A model generated the notes under the pieces. It made no database searches. It was not told where the DNA came from and saw nothing but the letters and a program-made list of their open reading frames with translations. Both the position numbers and the translations under genes were made by a program. Of a stretch of 64,000 bases of DNA, positions 23,336 to 33,669 are shown piece by piece (the stretch's first letter is position 1; each line of letters opens with the position of its first letter). This DNA is from Serpula lacrymans var. lacrymans S7.9. Its lineage: Eukaryota > Basidiomycota > Agaricomycetes > Boletales > Serpulaceae. The stretch covers positions 246,565 through 310,564 of the forward strand of contig NW_006763300.1 of NCBI RefSeq assembly GCF_000218685.1, in the 5' to 3' direction.

Positions 23336-25601
23336 ATGAGCCCTGTCGACAATGTCGACAACAAAGAGTTGCTCAGAGTACCAAAGCTTGAGCCCGATGG
23401 CTCAAACTGGTCTATATACAAGACAAGATTAGCTTGGGCACTGGCAAATAAAGAGTGTCTAGCATACATACTTGGTACTGTGCCAATACCCCCAGTAACC
23501 CTGACAATGGCAGCAGAGTGAGAGACTCTTGCAGCCTGGTCCAAGAAAAAGAATCATGTGCGGAACATCCTGGTATGTATGATCCCAGACTTGACGCTGT
23601 TGATGATGAGAACTGCTGTTAGAAAACCACACACAAAAACAAACTAACACACAATCCTCCCACATTCCACGGAACTTGTTTATGGGCTTTGCCTCCTAGA
23701 ACAGTGGAGTGGTCTGGTTGTTCGTGGGGTGGTACGTATAAAGATCCTTCAAAGTAAAAACCCAGAGGTGTATGGGTGTGGGTTTTGAGGAGGAGGGATA
23801 GTTGAATTTATAGATGATAGGGGCTTAGTGACAAGTATAGATGAGCACTACCTTGCTAATGGTAGCACAAGGTAGGTTTGAGAACGACGAGGTGACGAGG
23901 TTTCCAGTGATAGCAGGCTCCTGACGCACAAACTGTAGTGCTCAGAAGGACTCTAATTGAAAGGGATAACAATGACTTCAAAAGTGGGAAGTGACGATGA
24001 CAGCAATTAACAGTGGTAGCAGTGGGAAGTGTTGTGACCACACTGGATCACAAGTAGCAGAGAGTAGTGAACTTGAGATTAGAGAAGAAGTCTGGATTGG
24101 AGTTCTTGTTGTTTTTTTACAAGGTAAAATACAGGGGTTTATATAGTAAAAGAAAAGTAGGCTATGCACAGTATAGCTGTGCAAAAAGAATGAGAAAGAA
24201 CATGAAGGAAGGAATGTATGCTGACAAATCCTGCATAGGTAGTACAGGATAAGATTGTCAAAAAAAGGAAAAGAAAGGGATAGAACAATGAATGCTGTGA
24301 GTAATGTCACAGGTTTGTACAGCCATAAAGTAAAGTCCAATAGCAAAAAGAGAGCAGTAAAATCATGATGTCATGGGAAGATGCAGTAAAAAAAGGGCAA
24401 GGCAAAACACTATCAGTATCAACACAGTTCCTTTATTGTCAGTCAGGCATTCTAAAAAATATGTGTCCATAAAAATGATTCAAAAATCAAAAATAATCGC
24501 ACTGTAAATGAATGTTCTGCTGAAGAAAAAGAAACTGGAGCCACCGGTCCACCACCTAGTCCAAATCCGGCAGTTCCATGGCCTTACCAATGGACTGGTT
24601 GTGTTGGACCACCTGATCAAACGAGGGAGGGAGAGGAGTAGTTCCAATTTGGAACAAGTGAGTCCCAGGCAGCGTGTGATAGGTGTAGCTGTAGCGAAGA
24701 CGATGGACAAAAGATAAGTGTACCCAAGTGAATGGGACAGCGATGAACATGGGCGACGCAAGGGGATGAACCTTCTCCAGCTCAAAAACTACCCACCCAC
24801 GCTCCAACCAGGCAAGACGAGCGACCAATGTTTTGATAGTATATGATGGCAGATTGACGTCATGAAGATGGACCTGTTGCCCTATTTGGACCGGCTGCCA
24901 GGGCTTTGCTGATATCAGCAGTGGCACGTGGTAGTCAACGGATCGGCGACGGAAGCGGATAGGAAGTGGTGACATCAGAAATGGTGGGGGTGCAAATAAG
25001 ATGAGGAGGAGGAGGGTGGAGGTGACGAAAAAGTGGATTAGAATGGGGATCCAGAAACGACCGTCAGGTGAGAATAAAAAGGAGAGGAAGGGGCCCATGG
25101 TGGGGCTAGGCAAAGGAAGGGGAGTAAGGGAAACAACAAAAGCGAGGGCGCAGTGCAATGTGTAGCCAGTGGCGACGCAAAAATTTGCCGAAATGCTGAA
25201 ATGCGGAAAGTACCGAATGGAAAAGCAAAGGTGAGCGTGGCTGGATTGCCCCCATAGAGGTGGTGCTGATCAGCCACAAGTTTGAAACAGGCAATATTAA
25301 TTACTATTCCACGTGGCACTGTGCCTGTGTGGCGCAAAGGCGAGTCTTTTTGAATATTCACTTCATTATTGACACCTGTCCATGCTACCAATCAACTTTG
25401 GTGCATGACAACACTGTGCAAGATCCTCCACAAAACTACTGTGGCCAATATGTGGACTGTGATCAGCCGAGAAAGCAAGAACAAAACAGAGCTTGTTCAG
25501 TTGGACCTGAGAGACAGGTTAGCCTCTCTGCACTGCCACAAGAAAGGCAATATGTGCACACACATTGACAAAATCTGCAACATGTGGGAGCAACTAAGCA
25601 C
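23336..25601 (+). pseudogene. Ty1/copia-type gag fragment, interrupted
   Basis: The first part (ATG 23336) reads LEPDGSNWSIYKTRLAWALA, typical of the N terminus of copia gag-polyprotein (UBN2/DUF4219-like). A stop follows at about 23521, and WSKKKNHVRNILVCMIPDL continues after it. At 23617 the frame is broken by element copy B. After that insert, 25411-25601 continues the same protein with TTVANMWTVISRESK and LVQLDLRDRLASL. At 25602 it is broken again by element copy C. No integrase or reverse transcriptase is visible, so the element is dead. Confidence 0.7.
23617..25410 (-). mobile_element. Unclassified TGTCAT element, copy B (full, 1794 bp)
   Basis: Read on the minus strand it begins TGTCATGCACCAAAG (25410) and ends TTTTCTAACA (23617), i.e. 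TG..CA termini. It interrupts the copia gag. Flanking 5-mers (ACTGC left, ACACT right) are not identical, so a clean target duplication is not seen. A minus frame at 24556-25158 carries 200 codons ending with the peptide block LHDVNLPSYTIKTLVARLAW, shared with copies A and C. A TATA-like CTATATAAACCCC lies in the distal part. The length and termini would fit a long LTR or a non-autonomous retroelement. No known enzyme is encoded. Confidence 0.7.
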
Positions 25602-26734
25602 TGTCATACACCAAAATTGATTGGTAGCATGGACAGGTGTCAATAACAAAGCAAATATTCAAAAGACTTGCCTCTGCGCCATACAGGCACAATGCCACAT
25701 AGAATAGTAATTAATATTGCCTTTTTTGAACTTGTGGCTGATCAGCACCTGCCTGTATTAGGCAATCAAGTTGTGCTCATCTTTGCTTTCCATCCATTAC
25801 TTTCCAAATTTTGGCTTTGGCATTTTGGCATTTTTTTGCATCACCACTGGTACTGGCTACACATTATGCCCTTGCTTTTGTTGTCTCCCTTACTCTACTT
25901 CCTTCCCTTACTTGGCCCCACCATGGTCCCTCTTCTGTCTTTTCTCTTTTCACCAAATGGTCATTTTTGGATCCCCATCATTGTCCACTTCTTTGTCACC
26001 TCCACACTCCTACTTGTCATCCTCGTGCCTCCTCCATGGCTGATGTCACCTCTGTCCATCCACTTCTATTGCCAATCCGTCAACCACCATATGCCACTGC
26101 TAATTTCAGCAAAGCCCCAGAGGCAAGTCCAAATGGGGCAGCTGTCCATCTTCATGACATCAATCTTCCATCATATATTATCAAATCACTGGTCACTTGT
26201 CCTGCCTGGTTGGAACACAGGTGGATAGTCTTTGAGTTGGAAAATGCCCATCCTCTTTGTGTTGCCCATGTACATTTGCCATCCCATTTGCTTGGGTACA
26301 TTTATCCTTTGTCCATTGTCTTCACTACAGCTACACTTACCATATGCTGCCTGGGACACATCTGTTCCAGATTGGAACTACTCCTCTCCCTCTCTTGTTT
26401 GACCAGGTGGTCTAATACAACCAGACCATTAGTAAGGCCATGGAACCATCAAATTTGCACTAGGTGGTGGGCTGGTAGCTTCACTTCCTGTTTTTTCAGC
26501 AGAATATTCATTTATAGTGCAATTATTTTTGATTTTTGAGTCATTTTTATGGACAGATTTTTTTTAGAATGCCTGACTGACAACAAGGGAACTGTGTTGA
26601 TACTGATATTATTTCTGCCTTGCCTTTTTTACTGTGACATCATGATTTTCTTGTTCTCTTTCTGCTACTGGACTTTACTTTATGGCTGTACAAACCTGTG
26701 ACATTACTCACAGCATTCATTGTTCTATCCCTTT

Positions 26735-26930
26735 TATCACAACACAATGGGATCCGCACCCGTGTACAGTGATTCTGGACCTTCTGGGCATGCAACCAAT
26801 CAGTATGCTTTCCAAGTACGCCTTGGTAGCTTAGTTGGTAAAGCACCAGACCACGAAAGCTGGAGTCCCAGGTTCAAGCCCTGGCCAATACATGTTTTCT
26901 CATACTATAAACAAATGTCATAATTTGTCA
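26735..26930 (+). mobile_element. SINE-like insertion with tRNA-like pol III promoter, TSD CCTTT
   Basis: These 196 bp are absent from the matching place in copy B and are flanked by CCTTT at 26730-26734 and 26931-26935. They contain a tRNA-like segment with A-box-like TAGCTTAGTTGG and B box GGTTCAAGCCC. The tRNA-like part is in the middle rather than at the 5' end, which is unusual for a simple SINE. Confidence 0.55.
26820..26892 (+). other. Degenerate tRNA-like sequence
   Basis: D-stem GCTT/AAGC and T-stem CCAGG/CCTGG are perfect and the T-loop is TTCAAGC. The acceptor stem has two mismatches. The anticodon stem pairs only CCAG/CTGG around an over-long loop with no U33. It is probably not a functional tRNA but part of the SINE-like insert. 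Confidence 0.6.
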
Positions 26931-27085
26931 CCTTTCTTTTCCTTTTTTTGACAATCTTATCCTGTACTACCTACGCAGGATTTATCAGCATATACAGTAT
27001 CCCTTCCTTCATGTTCTTTCTCATTATTTTTGCACAGCTATACTGTGCATAGCCTTCCTTTCTTTTACTATATAAACCCCTCTAT

Positions 27086-27711
27086 TGTGAGGAATCGATT
27101 TTTCTTATCGCATTCCCGTCATGTCGTGGTTAGCCGACTCGATCCCCGTCACTCCTCTTGCCCTTGGACTAGAGATTACAGCAGGTGTCTTATTACTTTT
27201 ATCATTTTTCTTCTTATTCTCTCTTCACACTCACGTTCTATCGTATCTACAACGAGGTAGACTTGTTGTCGACCCTCGAGAAGATATCCAGATGACATAG
27301 CCACGATCCAGTGCTATGTCTGGGAATACTTCGGAGGAATATTGATAAGCGAAGAAGGTTGTGAGTCAGCGCCTTATCATGGGCTTACTGATACAACCAA
27401 TCGCACATCCCTTACCAATACGTTTTCTCATACGATTAGTAAATACGATAGATCGGACCACCTTCTCCTTTTTCTTATTGGTTAGCTAGCTGGTCAGACC
27501 ACTTTCTCAGTTCTTTCCTTTCTTGGTCTGACCATCGCCGTTCACTATATAAAGAGGTACATACTCGATGTATTGTTCTCTAGTTCAATATTAGTTTGGA
27601 TTTGCGCTCTTACTGATACTCTTCATTCTCATACTCTGATTCACCGCCTTCAAGAAAGGACTTGACCAGACATTGGGCTTTGTTATATAGCTTTGTATTT
27701 ATTGCCTGACA
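27086..27711 (+). mobile_element. Solo LTR, family B (626 bp), TSD TCTAT
   Basis: Begins TGTGAGGAATCG and ends TTGCCTGACA. TCTAT duplicates flank it at 27081-27085 and 27712-27716, inside element copy C. It has a TATA box (CACTATATAAAGAGG near 27546) and an inverted pair GGTCAGACC / GGTCTGACC upstream of it. The second half recurs at 28190-28650 and 29084-29536. Confidence 0.88.
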
Positions 27712-28189
27712 TCTATTCTACCTGTAAAAAGGAGAAATCCAATCCAGACTTGTCCTCTATCTCAATTCCACTACCCACTGCTACTTGTGATCCAGTGTGG
27801 CCACAATACTTTCCACTGGTACTACTGTTAATTGCTGTCATTGTCACTCTCCACTTCTGAAGTCACTGTCATCCCTTTCATTTTAGAGTCCTTCTTAGCA
27901 CTACAGTTTGTGCGTAAGGAGCCTGTTATCACTGGGAATCTTATTATCTTGTCACTCTCAAACCTACCTTGTGCTACAATTAGCAAGATAGTGCTTGTCC
28001 ATACTTGTCACAAAGCCCCTATCATCTATCTTCCAACTATCCCTTATTCTCAAAACCCACACCCACACACCTCTGGGTTTTACTTTGAAGGATCATTTCC
28101 CATGAACAGCCAGACCACTCACTGTTCTAAAAGCCCATACACAAGTTCTGTGGAATCTGGGAGGATTGTTTGTTAGCTTGTTTTTGTGG

Positions 28190-28650
28190 TCCTTCTCTTG
28201 TTCACAAGAAAATATCCCAATAATATACCTCTGATTGAGAGCTATGTGCAGGAATACTTCAGTGAGAGATTAATCAATAATAACAACTGTGACTCAGCAC
28301 CTTCTTATGGGGTTACCAATCCAGCCAATTGCACATCCCTTACTAAGGACCTTTCCCACACAATTAGTAATTATAATAGATCATGCCACTTCTTCCTTTT
28401 GTCTCATTGGCTAGCCATTTAGTCGGGCCATTTTCTTATTTTTTTTTCATTTTTTTGGTCCAGCCCTTGTTATTTATAAGGAGTAGATAGTTGATGTAAC
28501 ACTTTCTTAGTTGAATATTAGTTTGGATTTGCACTTATATTGATACTTTTCAATCATTATACCTAGCTCTATTGCCTTACCTTAAGAATGTGGCCTGACA
28601 TTGGTTTTATTATATAGCTTCATACTGTATTTGTTACCTGATATTTCTGT
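28190..28650 (+). mobile_element. Degenerate family B LTR fragment
   Basis: It is collinear with 27263-27711 but strongly diverged. Shared blocks include CACAATTAGTAA, ATTAGTTTGGATTTGC and the end TTACCTGATAT. It abuts the truncated end of element copy C, and its insertion may have removed that end. Confidence 0.6.
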
Positions 28651-29083
28651 GTGGCAAGGATGTTAATGCATTATGTGCTTGTTAGTGCTTGTTCAGCATT
28701 AATAGCTTGACGAGGAGCTATTGTGCTGAGACCTTTGGGCCATGCTCTCATGTGGTGTGTTATCTACAGCTGCATTCTTTGCAGGTCCTTGTGTGTAGTC
28801 TAGGTTAAAGTTTGTATTGTTTAAGTCACTACTTGATGCTCTTGGCAATGCCAGCATATGAGTTTCAAGTTCAAACAATGCAATATAATCTGGTGAAAGG
28901 CAACATAATGTCAGTGTTAAACCTGCCAAAAAAAACCAAATATGTGGTACAACTCTAAATAAGGGAAATTGCCATCATTTTGGAGGCTGCTGTGACAACA
29001 CCAACAAGGTACTACCTTGGGGAACTAGAGAACAACACAACTAAAACTCAATGGAGGAAAGGGAAGTGTACAACGAAGGAGAA

Positions 29084-29536
29084 CTGTTGTAGATCCTCGA
29101 GAAGATATCCAGATGACATAGCAATGATCCAATGCTATGTCTGGGAATACTTTGGAGGAATATAGATAAGCGAGGTAGGCTATGAATCAGCGCCTTCTCA
29201 TGGGCTTACTAATACAGCCAATCGTACATCTCTTACCAATACTCTTTCTCACACAATTAGTAAATACAATAGATCGGACCACTTTTGCTTTCTTTTTCTT
29301 ATTGGTTAGTTGGCTGGTCAGACCACTTTCTTAACTCTTCCCTCTTTTGGTCTGACCGTTGCTATTCACTATATAAGGAAGTACATACTCAGTGTATTAT
29401 TCCTTAGTTCAATATTAGTTTGGATTCGCGCCTATACCGATACTCTTCAACTTCAGTACTCTGATTCACCGCCCTTTTCAAGGGACTTGACCAGACATCT
29501 GTTCTTGTTATATAGCTTCGTATTCGTTGCCTGACA
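29084..29536 (+). mobile_element. Family B LTR fragment
   Basis: Close match to the second half of the family B LTR (CTCGAGAAGATATCCAGATG .. GTTGCCTGACA), with the TATA box CACTATATAAGG. The 5' part differs: a stretch from about 28990 beginning TGTGACAACACC may be a variant LTR start. It ends exactly where a family A LTR fragment begins. Confidence 0.7.
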
Positions 29537-29756
29537 GTACTATACAGTTGGTAAGTAAACTTAAAAACCCAATGTCCAGCACATATTGAGCTAGACACAA
29601 GTCAGATGATGCGTCACATGATTGGTCATGTGACTATAAAAAGTCCGAAAAGTAAAGTAAAATAAAAGGGTTACGTGATCAGTTGCATGACTTGGAAAAT
29701 GGAAAAGTAAAAGTATAGTAAAGTATAAAGTAGGTACTGGGGTGCCTATTATAACA
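29537..29756 (+). mobile_element. Family A LTR, 3' fragment
   Basis: Matches the 3' half of the 400-bp family A LTR, from GTACTATACAGTTG to the end ATTATAACA, and includes a palindrome at 29613-29634. The 5' half is missing, replaced by the family B LTR. Confidence 0.7.
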
Positions 29757-31450
29757 CCTGCTTCAGATTTCCCTTGTCTCGGGGCCTACTAATATCCATT
29801 CCTCCAGTTCATCACATCTCCATCTCCAGTTGCTTGATCCTTCCAATGGTGATGACATCCCCACAATTGTATATTTTGACAACATGATCATAGTTTATAC
29901 AATGAATCTGGTGAAGCTATAATTTTTTCAGGTGGTCAAGACCCTGATGAAACATCAACAGTTTACCGTGATATTTGACACTTTGTGCACTCCAGTCATC
30001 CTACTTCTTGTCGCTCTTAGTTTGATCATAATCACTAAACTATCAGAGCTACTGTCTTCCAGCCCACATGGAAATAATGGGATTGCCCCTGTAGCAAACA
30101 TATTTTCTAGAGTGACTGGGGTCTCAAGCATTGGGAAGGTCTTATCCCACTGTGTATCAAAAAAGGTTTGCTCCCATATTAATACCCGTAGTTTATACTG
30201 TATGTGAAAAATATGGATATATCCCACATAATTCATAGTGGGGCTATCCCTTCTTTGAGATTTGATATGGGGACTATCCCCGCTTTGTAGGACTTTCCCC
30301 TACTTAGGATTTTGCAACCACTAAAATAGGCAGGGGGGAACCAAACCCAAGAAAACAGTGGTAGCCTCAAAGCCCACTGCACAGTTGGTAGGGTAGGAGC
30401 GAGTTAAGTAGTATTCAACAGGAGGCCTCACTGAGAAAGCTATGGGGGGGTATATATATAATATATTGAACAGGTATTTGTTGTATACTATTTGTAGCTA
30501 GGTACTGCACAGTCGATAATTAATGGTAGCTGATGATATCATAGGGTCTTTATTTCTCTATCACTCTATCAAATACTACTTTCCTCCCACTCTTATCCTT
30601 TGCTTGCCTTTTGTTGTGTGTGCATCAGAGTATAAAAAACTCTAGTTGTAACTTTAGTTCCATTCAGAGGAAGACAAAGGTGAAAATAAAGTTGTATATA
30701 ATCAACACAGGGGTTCCACATCGCCTGCTCCAGCAATTATACAGTTAGATAATTAGGAAGTATGTTAAAGAAGGAGCCCTTGCTTATGACTAATTTTGCA
30801 GGTCCAAACTGGTCCTCAATATCTGATAATTAGTGGATCTGAACTGGACCCAATCACTGTAGAGTGAACCTGGAGACTCAAACAGTTTGGTCCAGGTCCA
30901 CGGCTAGACTTTGGGCACCCTTATACTTAGCAATCTAGTTTTTATGTCTACCTTTTCAAGTTCATTTATATCTGCCTTGTATGCTGGCCCATTCTGTAGG
31001 TCTCACATTCTGAAAACAGCTTTCACGTACAAGCTCCAAGTTACTAATCACCACTGGAGCAAAGGCATGAAGTCACTAGACTCTGATAACAGGTAGGTCA
31101 TTCTACCTTACTACGAGGCTTGCAAACAATTTATAAACTGAAGTGAGATGTAAGTTAATTTTCCGGAAGACCAAATGACGAAGATCCAAAGCTTGACACT
31201 TGTTCATCAACAACGACATGTAGATCTGCATAGGTACATGGTACAGAACCCCGCTTTACAGGCGGCTTGCACCTGGCTAATGCTCAGATTGCTCACTGAA
31301 CCACTTAAACGTCCCGGTCCCAAAGTTGACGTGAGGAATATCAACATTCAAGTGATCGACTGGCATAAGTTCTGTGGCCTGTACTTCGCCATCGTTTTCA
31401 CTTCGCTGTCTGGTGGAGGTGGAATTCTACACCACCCTTTGAACATCCAC
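29757..31450. other. Repeat remnants and unassigned DNA
   Basis: 30370-30560 resembles the middle of family A LTR (CAACAGGAGGCC..GTATATATATA). 30610-30655 resembles the start of the same LTR in reverse orientation (GCATCAGAGTATAAAAAACT). The ORF at 29932-30207 has no recognisable features. From about 30900 to 31450 no gene is supported. Confidence 0.45.
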
Positions 31451-32308
31451 TTATAAAAAGGGTACTATCACACTCGCCTTATTGGTACTAGTGAGCCTTC
31501 TTTCAGGCTTGAGGAAAAACGCTTTCGCCTGTGAGAATGTCGTTCGAGGAATACCGCTTTCAGAACGGTTTCCCTGCTGATATCTCGGGTCGATTATTTC
31601 CCCCTTTTCTGGAAAGGCCTTCGCGACCCTGGAAGAATTTGAAACTCGTGGTTTCTGTTCTGCCATCACGCTTTGCATGTTTTCCATAACTTCAAGTAGA
31701 GGGTCCGTCTTTGGTGCGGTGCTGGGCGTTTCTCCAGTGGCTTCGGCATCGGCAAACGGATTCCGAGGCATGACATCGGTGGGTGACCGATTGAGTCGCC
31801 TACCGAGGGCAGAAAATGAGAACGATGACCTGCGTCGACCAGGTTTGGCGCGGAGTGTCTGTTCAAGGTTTACAAGAGACCCACGTTATGTATTATGGTC
31901 CGCCTTGTTGGTGTATATCTTACCTGAGCTTTGGAAATAGCAACATGTAATCGAGGAGGAAATTCTGGAGGCGGTGCTGGCAACTGTTCAACGCCTTACG
32001 ATAAGGTTTCCGCTGTGATTGAAAGAATATTGAACTTACTTCGGACTCCTTCATATTGCTGCTGCCATGCTTTCGCGCCTTATCAGTGCTATGTTTAGGA
32101 TCCTCCTGATGGGTCGCAAGAACTCACCCCTCTGCGATGCACGGACCGTCCGTGGAGTATGTCAACCGGCTCATCATGGGCCTCACGCTGTGACGCAATC
32201 AAAGTCATAAAATGCAACCTGCCATAGAGTAAGTGTATTGCTGACCTCCATATTAGGCGGTACAGGCGCCTTACTTTTATTCTCGTGGAAAGGATTAAGG
32301 TGTACCAT
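31451..32308 (-). CDS. Hypothetical protein, disordered, basidiomycete type
   Basis: I do not recognise the family. A consistent spliced reading on the minus strand starts MVHLNPFHENKSKAPVPPN at 32308. It then joins REAHDEPVDILHGRSVHRRG, AKAWQQQYEGVRSVEQLPAP, PPEFPPRLHVAISKAQD and RAKPGRRRSSFSFSALGRR. The last exon (MPRNPFADAEATGETPS) ends SVIVPFL at 31451. Four introns of about 45-60 bp have GT..AG ends and correct phase, which supports a real gene. The protein of roughly 210 residues is basic, with NPF-type motifs (LNPF, RNPF) and Arg/Ser-rich stretches. No domain or targeting signal is clear. Confidence 0.5.
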
Positions 32309-33669
32309 GATAAGTAACAATGAAGGCAGTGCCAACGCTTCCCTTACCGCATGTTAAGCACAAAAGCAGGGGATGTCTTAGTTTTGGAAGACTGGCAGTC
32401 CGAACTGAAATCCAGTTTGATTTATTATTTATCTTCGAGCGCGATCGATTATGTGTTGTTGCGAGAACATTAGGATATCGCAGGATTGGGGTTACTCGCG
32501 TGCTTTAGGGTTAAAGGAAGCGCTCCTATAGAAGTCTCAACTTCTAGGTATTTTGAATCAACGGAGCAAAGTGGCGAGTACGCAGGTCTCCTATGCTGAC
32601 CAATCGTATGGGACGAAGGAGCTCGATTTTCTTGCGAGGAAGCTCCGAATGCAAAAAGCAGATGAATCTTCAAAGAGTGGGCATTCGTCACCGTCCTGGA
32701 AAATAACGAAACTGCCCTTCCAAGAACCAGGAGGCGTCTTGAGAAATATGCCGGAAAACCCATGAGAAAAAAGAATGCTGCGAAAGCGATGCGCTGCCCA
32801 TAAAGAAACGTCCCAGGCCATGCAATTGCGGGAAAAGGCATGACGCATTGTAAGTGCGCGCTCTTGAATGAAGTACGTTCGATTCGAAAGGTCTTCTGGC
32901 ATGAGAAACGATGTATCCTGCTGGGAATAGATTGTCTATTGTAGCGATACAGCATACTCCATTGATCTGGGTATTGAACGCGCGTCTAGGATCCGGATGA
33001 ATCTAGAAGGTTTTCGATTACGGTCGCTGCGCAATTGTGCTGCCATGCAGGTAACAAGGAACAGCCACGGAGATATATTCTGCCAACGCTCTCGCCGGAA
33101 CAACCTGAGAGAAACCAAAGAGCATAGGTCCATGGCGAATGAGAGCTTCAATAAAGGGGACAGCCTCCCGAACAAAATTTCCAAATATTCTTGAATAGCA
33201 AAATCGGTGAGATATCACTGGCAAAGTTGATGTCCGTCTTGCCCGAGCAGATTGCGATGGACAGTCAGCATCCTTGTTATGCATCAAGCAGCTACATACA
33301 TAGGGTGATGAATTGACTTCACTGCCACGGTAACTTCTCTCGGCGCAATATAATTGGCCGGTTGCACCTTGTTGCGGTTCTCAGGGAATTGTAGACTGTA
33401 AGCTAGGGCCAGCGTAAATGGTAAACGAAGTCGCCAGGATTTCAAGGCATAAGACCAGACGATATTCACTGTAGTCAAAGTAAAGGTTAATTGTAAAGGT
33501 TAAAGACCATTGCCAATGCCGTCACGGGGCTGGCCGTACTGTACAGTACAGCGAATTCGAAAGGATGCTAGATTAGGTCACCTGCGTTCTCTGTCACATC
33601 CACACAATTGTCGAATCTCCACTTTTTTCATTACTCGCATTGACTTGGTTTTATACTGACGCTAGCAAG
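32309..33669 (-). other. Unresolved coding-like region
   Basis: Several overlapping minus-strand frames have protein-like composition: IVWSYALKSWRLRLPFTLAL (near 33470), FVREAVPFIEALIRHGPMLF (near 33170), and a hydrophobic stretch IAFAAFFFLMGFPAYF (near 32770). I could not join them into one protein. The region may be a decayed or many-exon membrane protein gene. No family is assigned. The right end also contains the promoter of the next plus-strand gene. Confidence 0.25.

Larger units (their letters stand above)
25602..28189 (+). mobile_element. Unclassified TGTCAT element, copy C (interrupted twice, end truncated)
   Basis: Starts TGTCATACACCAAAATTG at 25602, in the gag, opposite in orientation to copy B and 191 bp from it. 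It is collinear with copy B to TTGTTAGCTTGTTTTTGTGG near 28189 but lacks the terminal TTTTCTAACA. Two insertions relative to copy B are visible: 26735-26930 (tRNA-like, TSD CCTTT) and 27086-27711 (LTR, TSD TCTAT). Coding frames are more decayed than in copy B. Confidence 0.7.

Noticed and set aside
23617..25410. Exact target-site duplication for element copy B
   Set aside because: Flanking 5-mers ACTGC and ACACT do not match, so no TSD is claimed.
25038..26539. Hydrophobic ORFs as host membrane proteins
   Set aside because: The same sequence occurs in three repeat copies and lies within mobile elements, so these are not single-copy host genes.
26820..26892. Functional tRNA gene
   Set aside because: No U33, an over-long anticodon loop with a four-pair stem, and a mismatched acceptor stem; better explained as part of a SINE-like insert.
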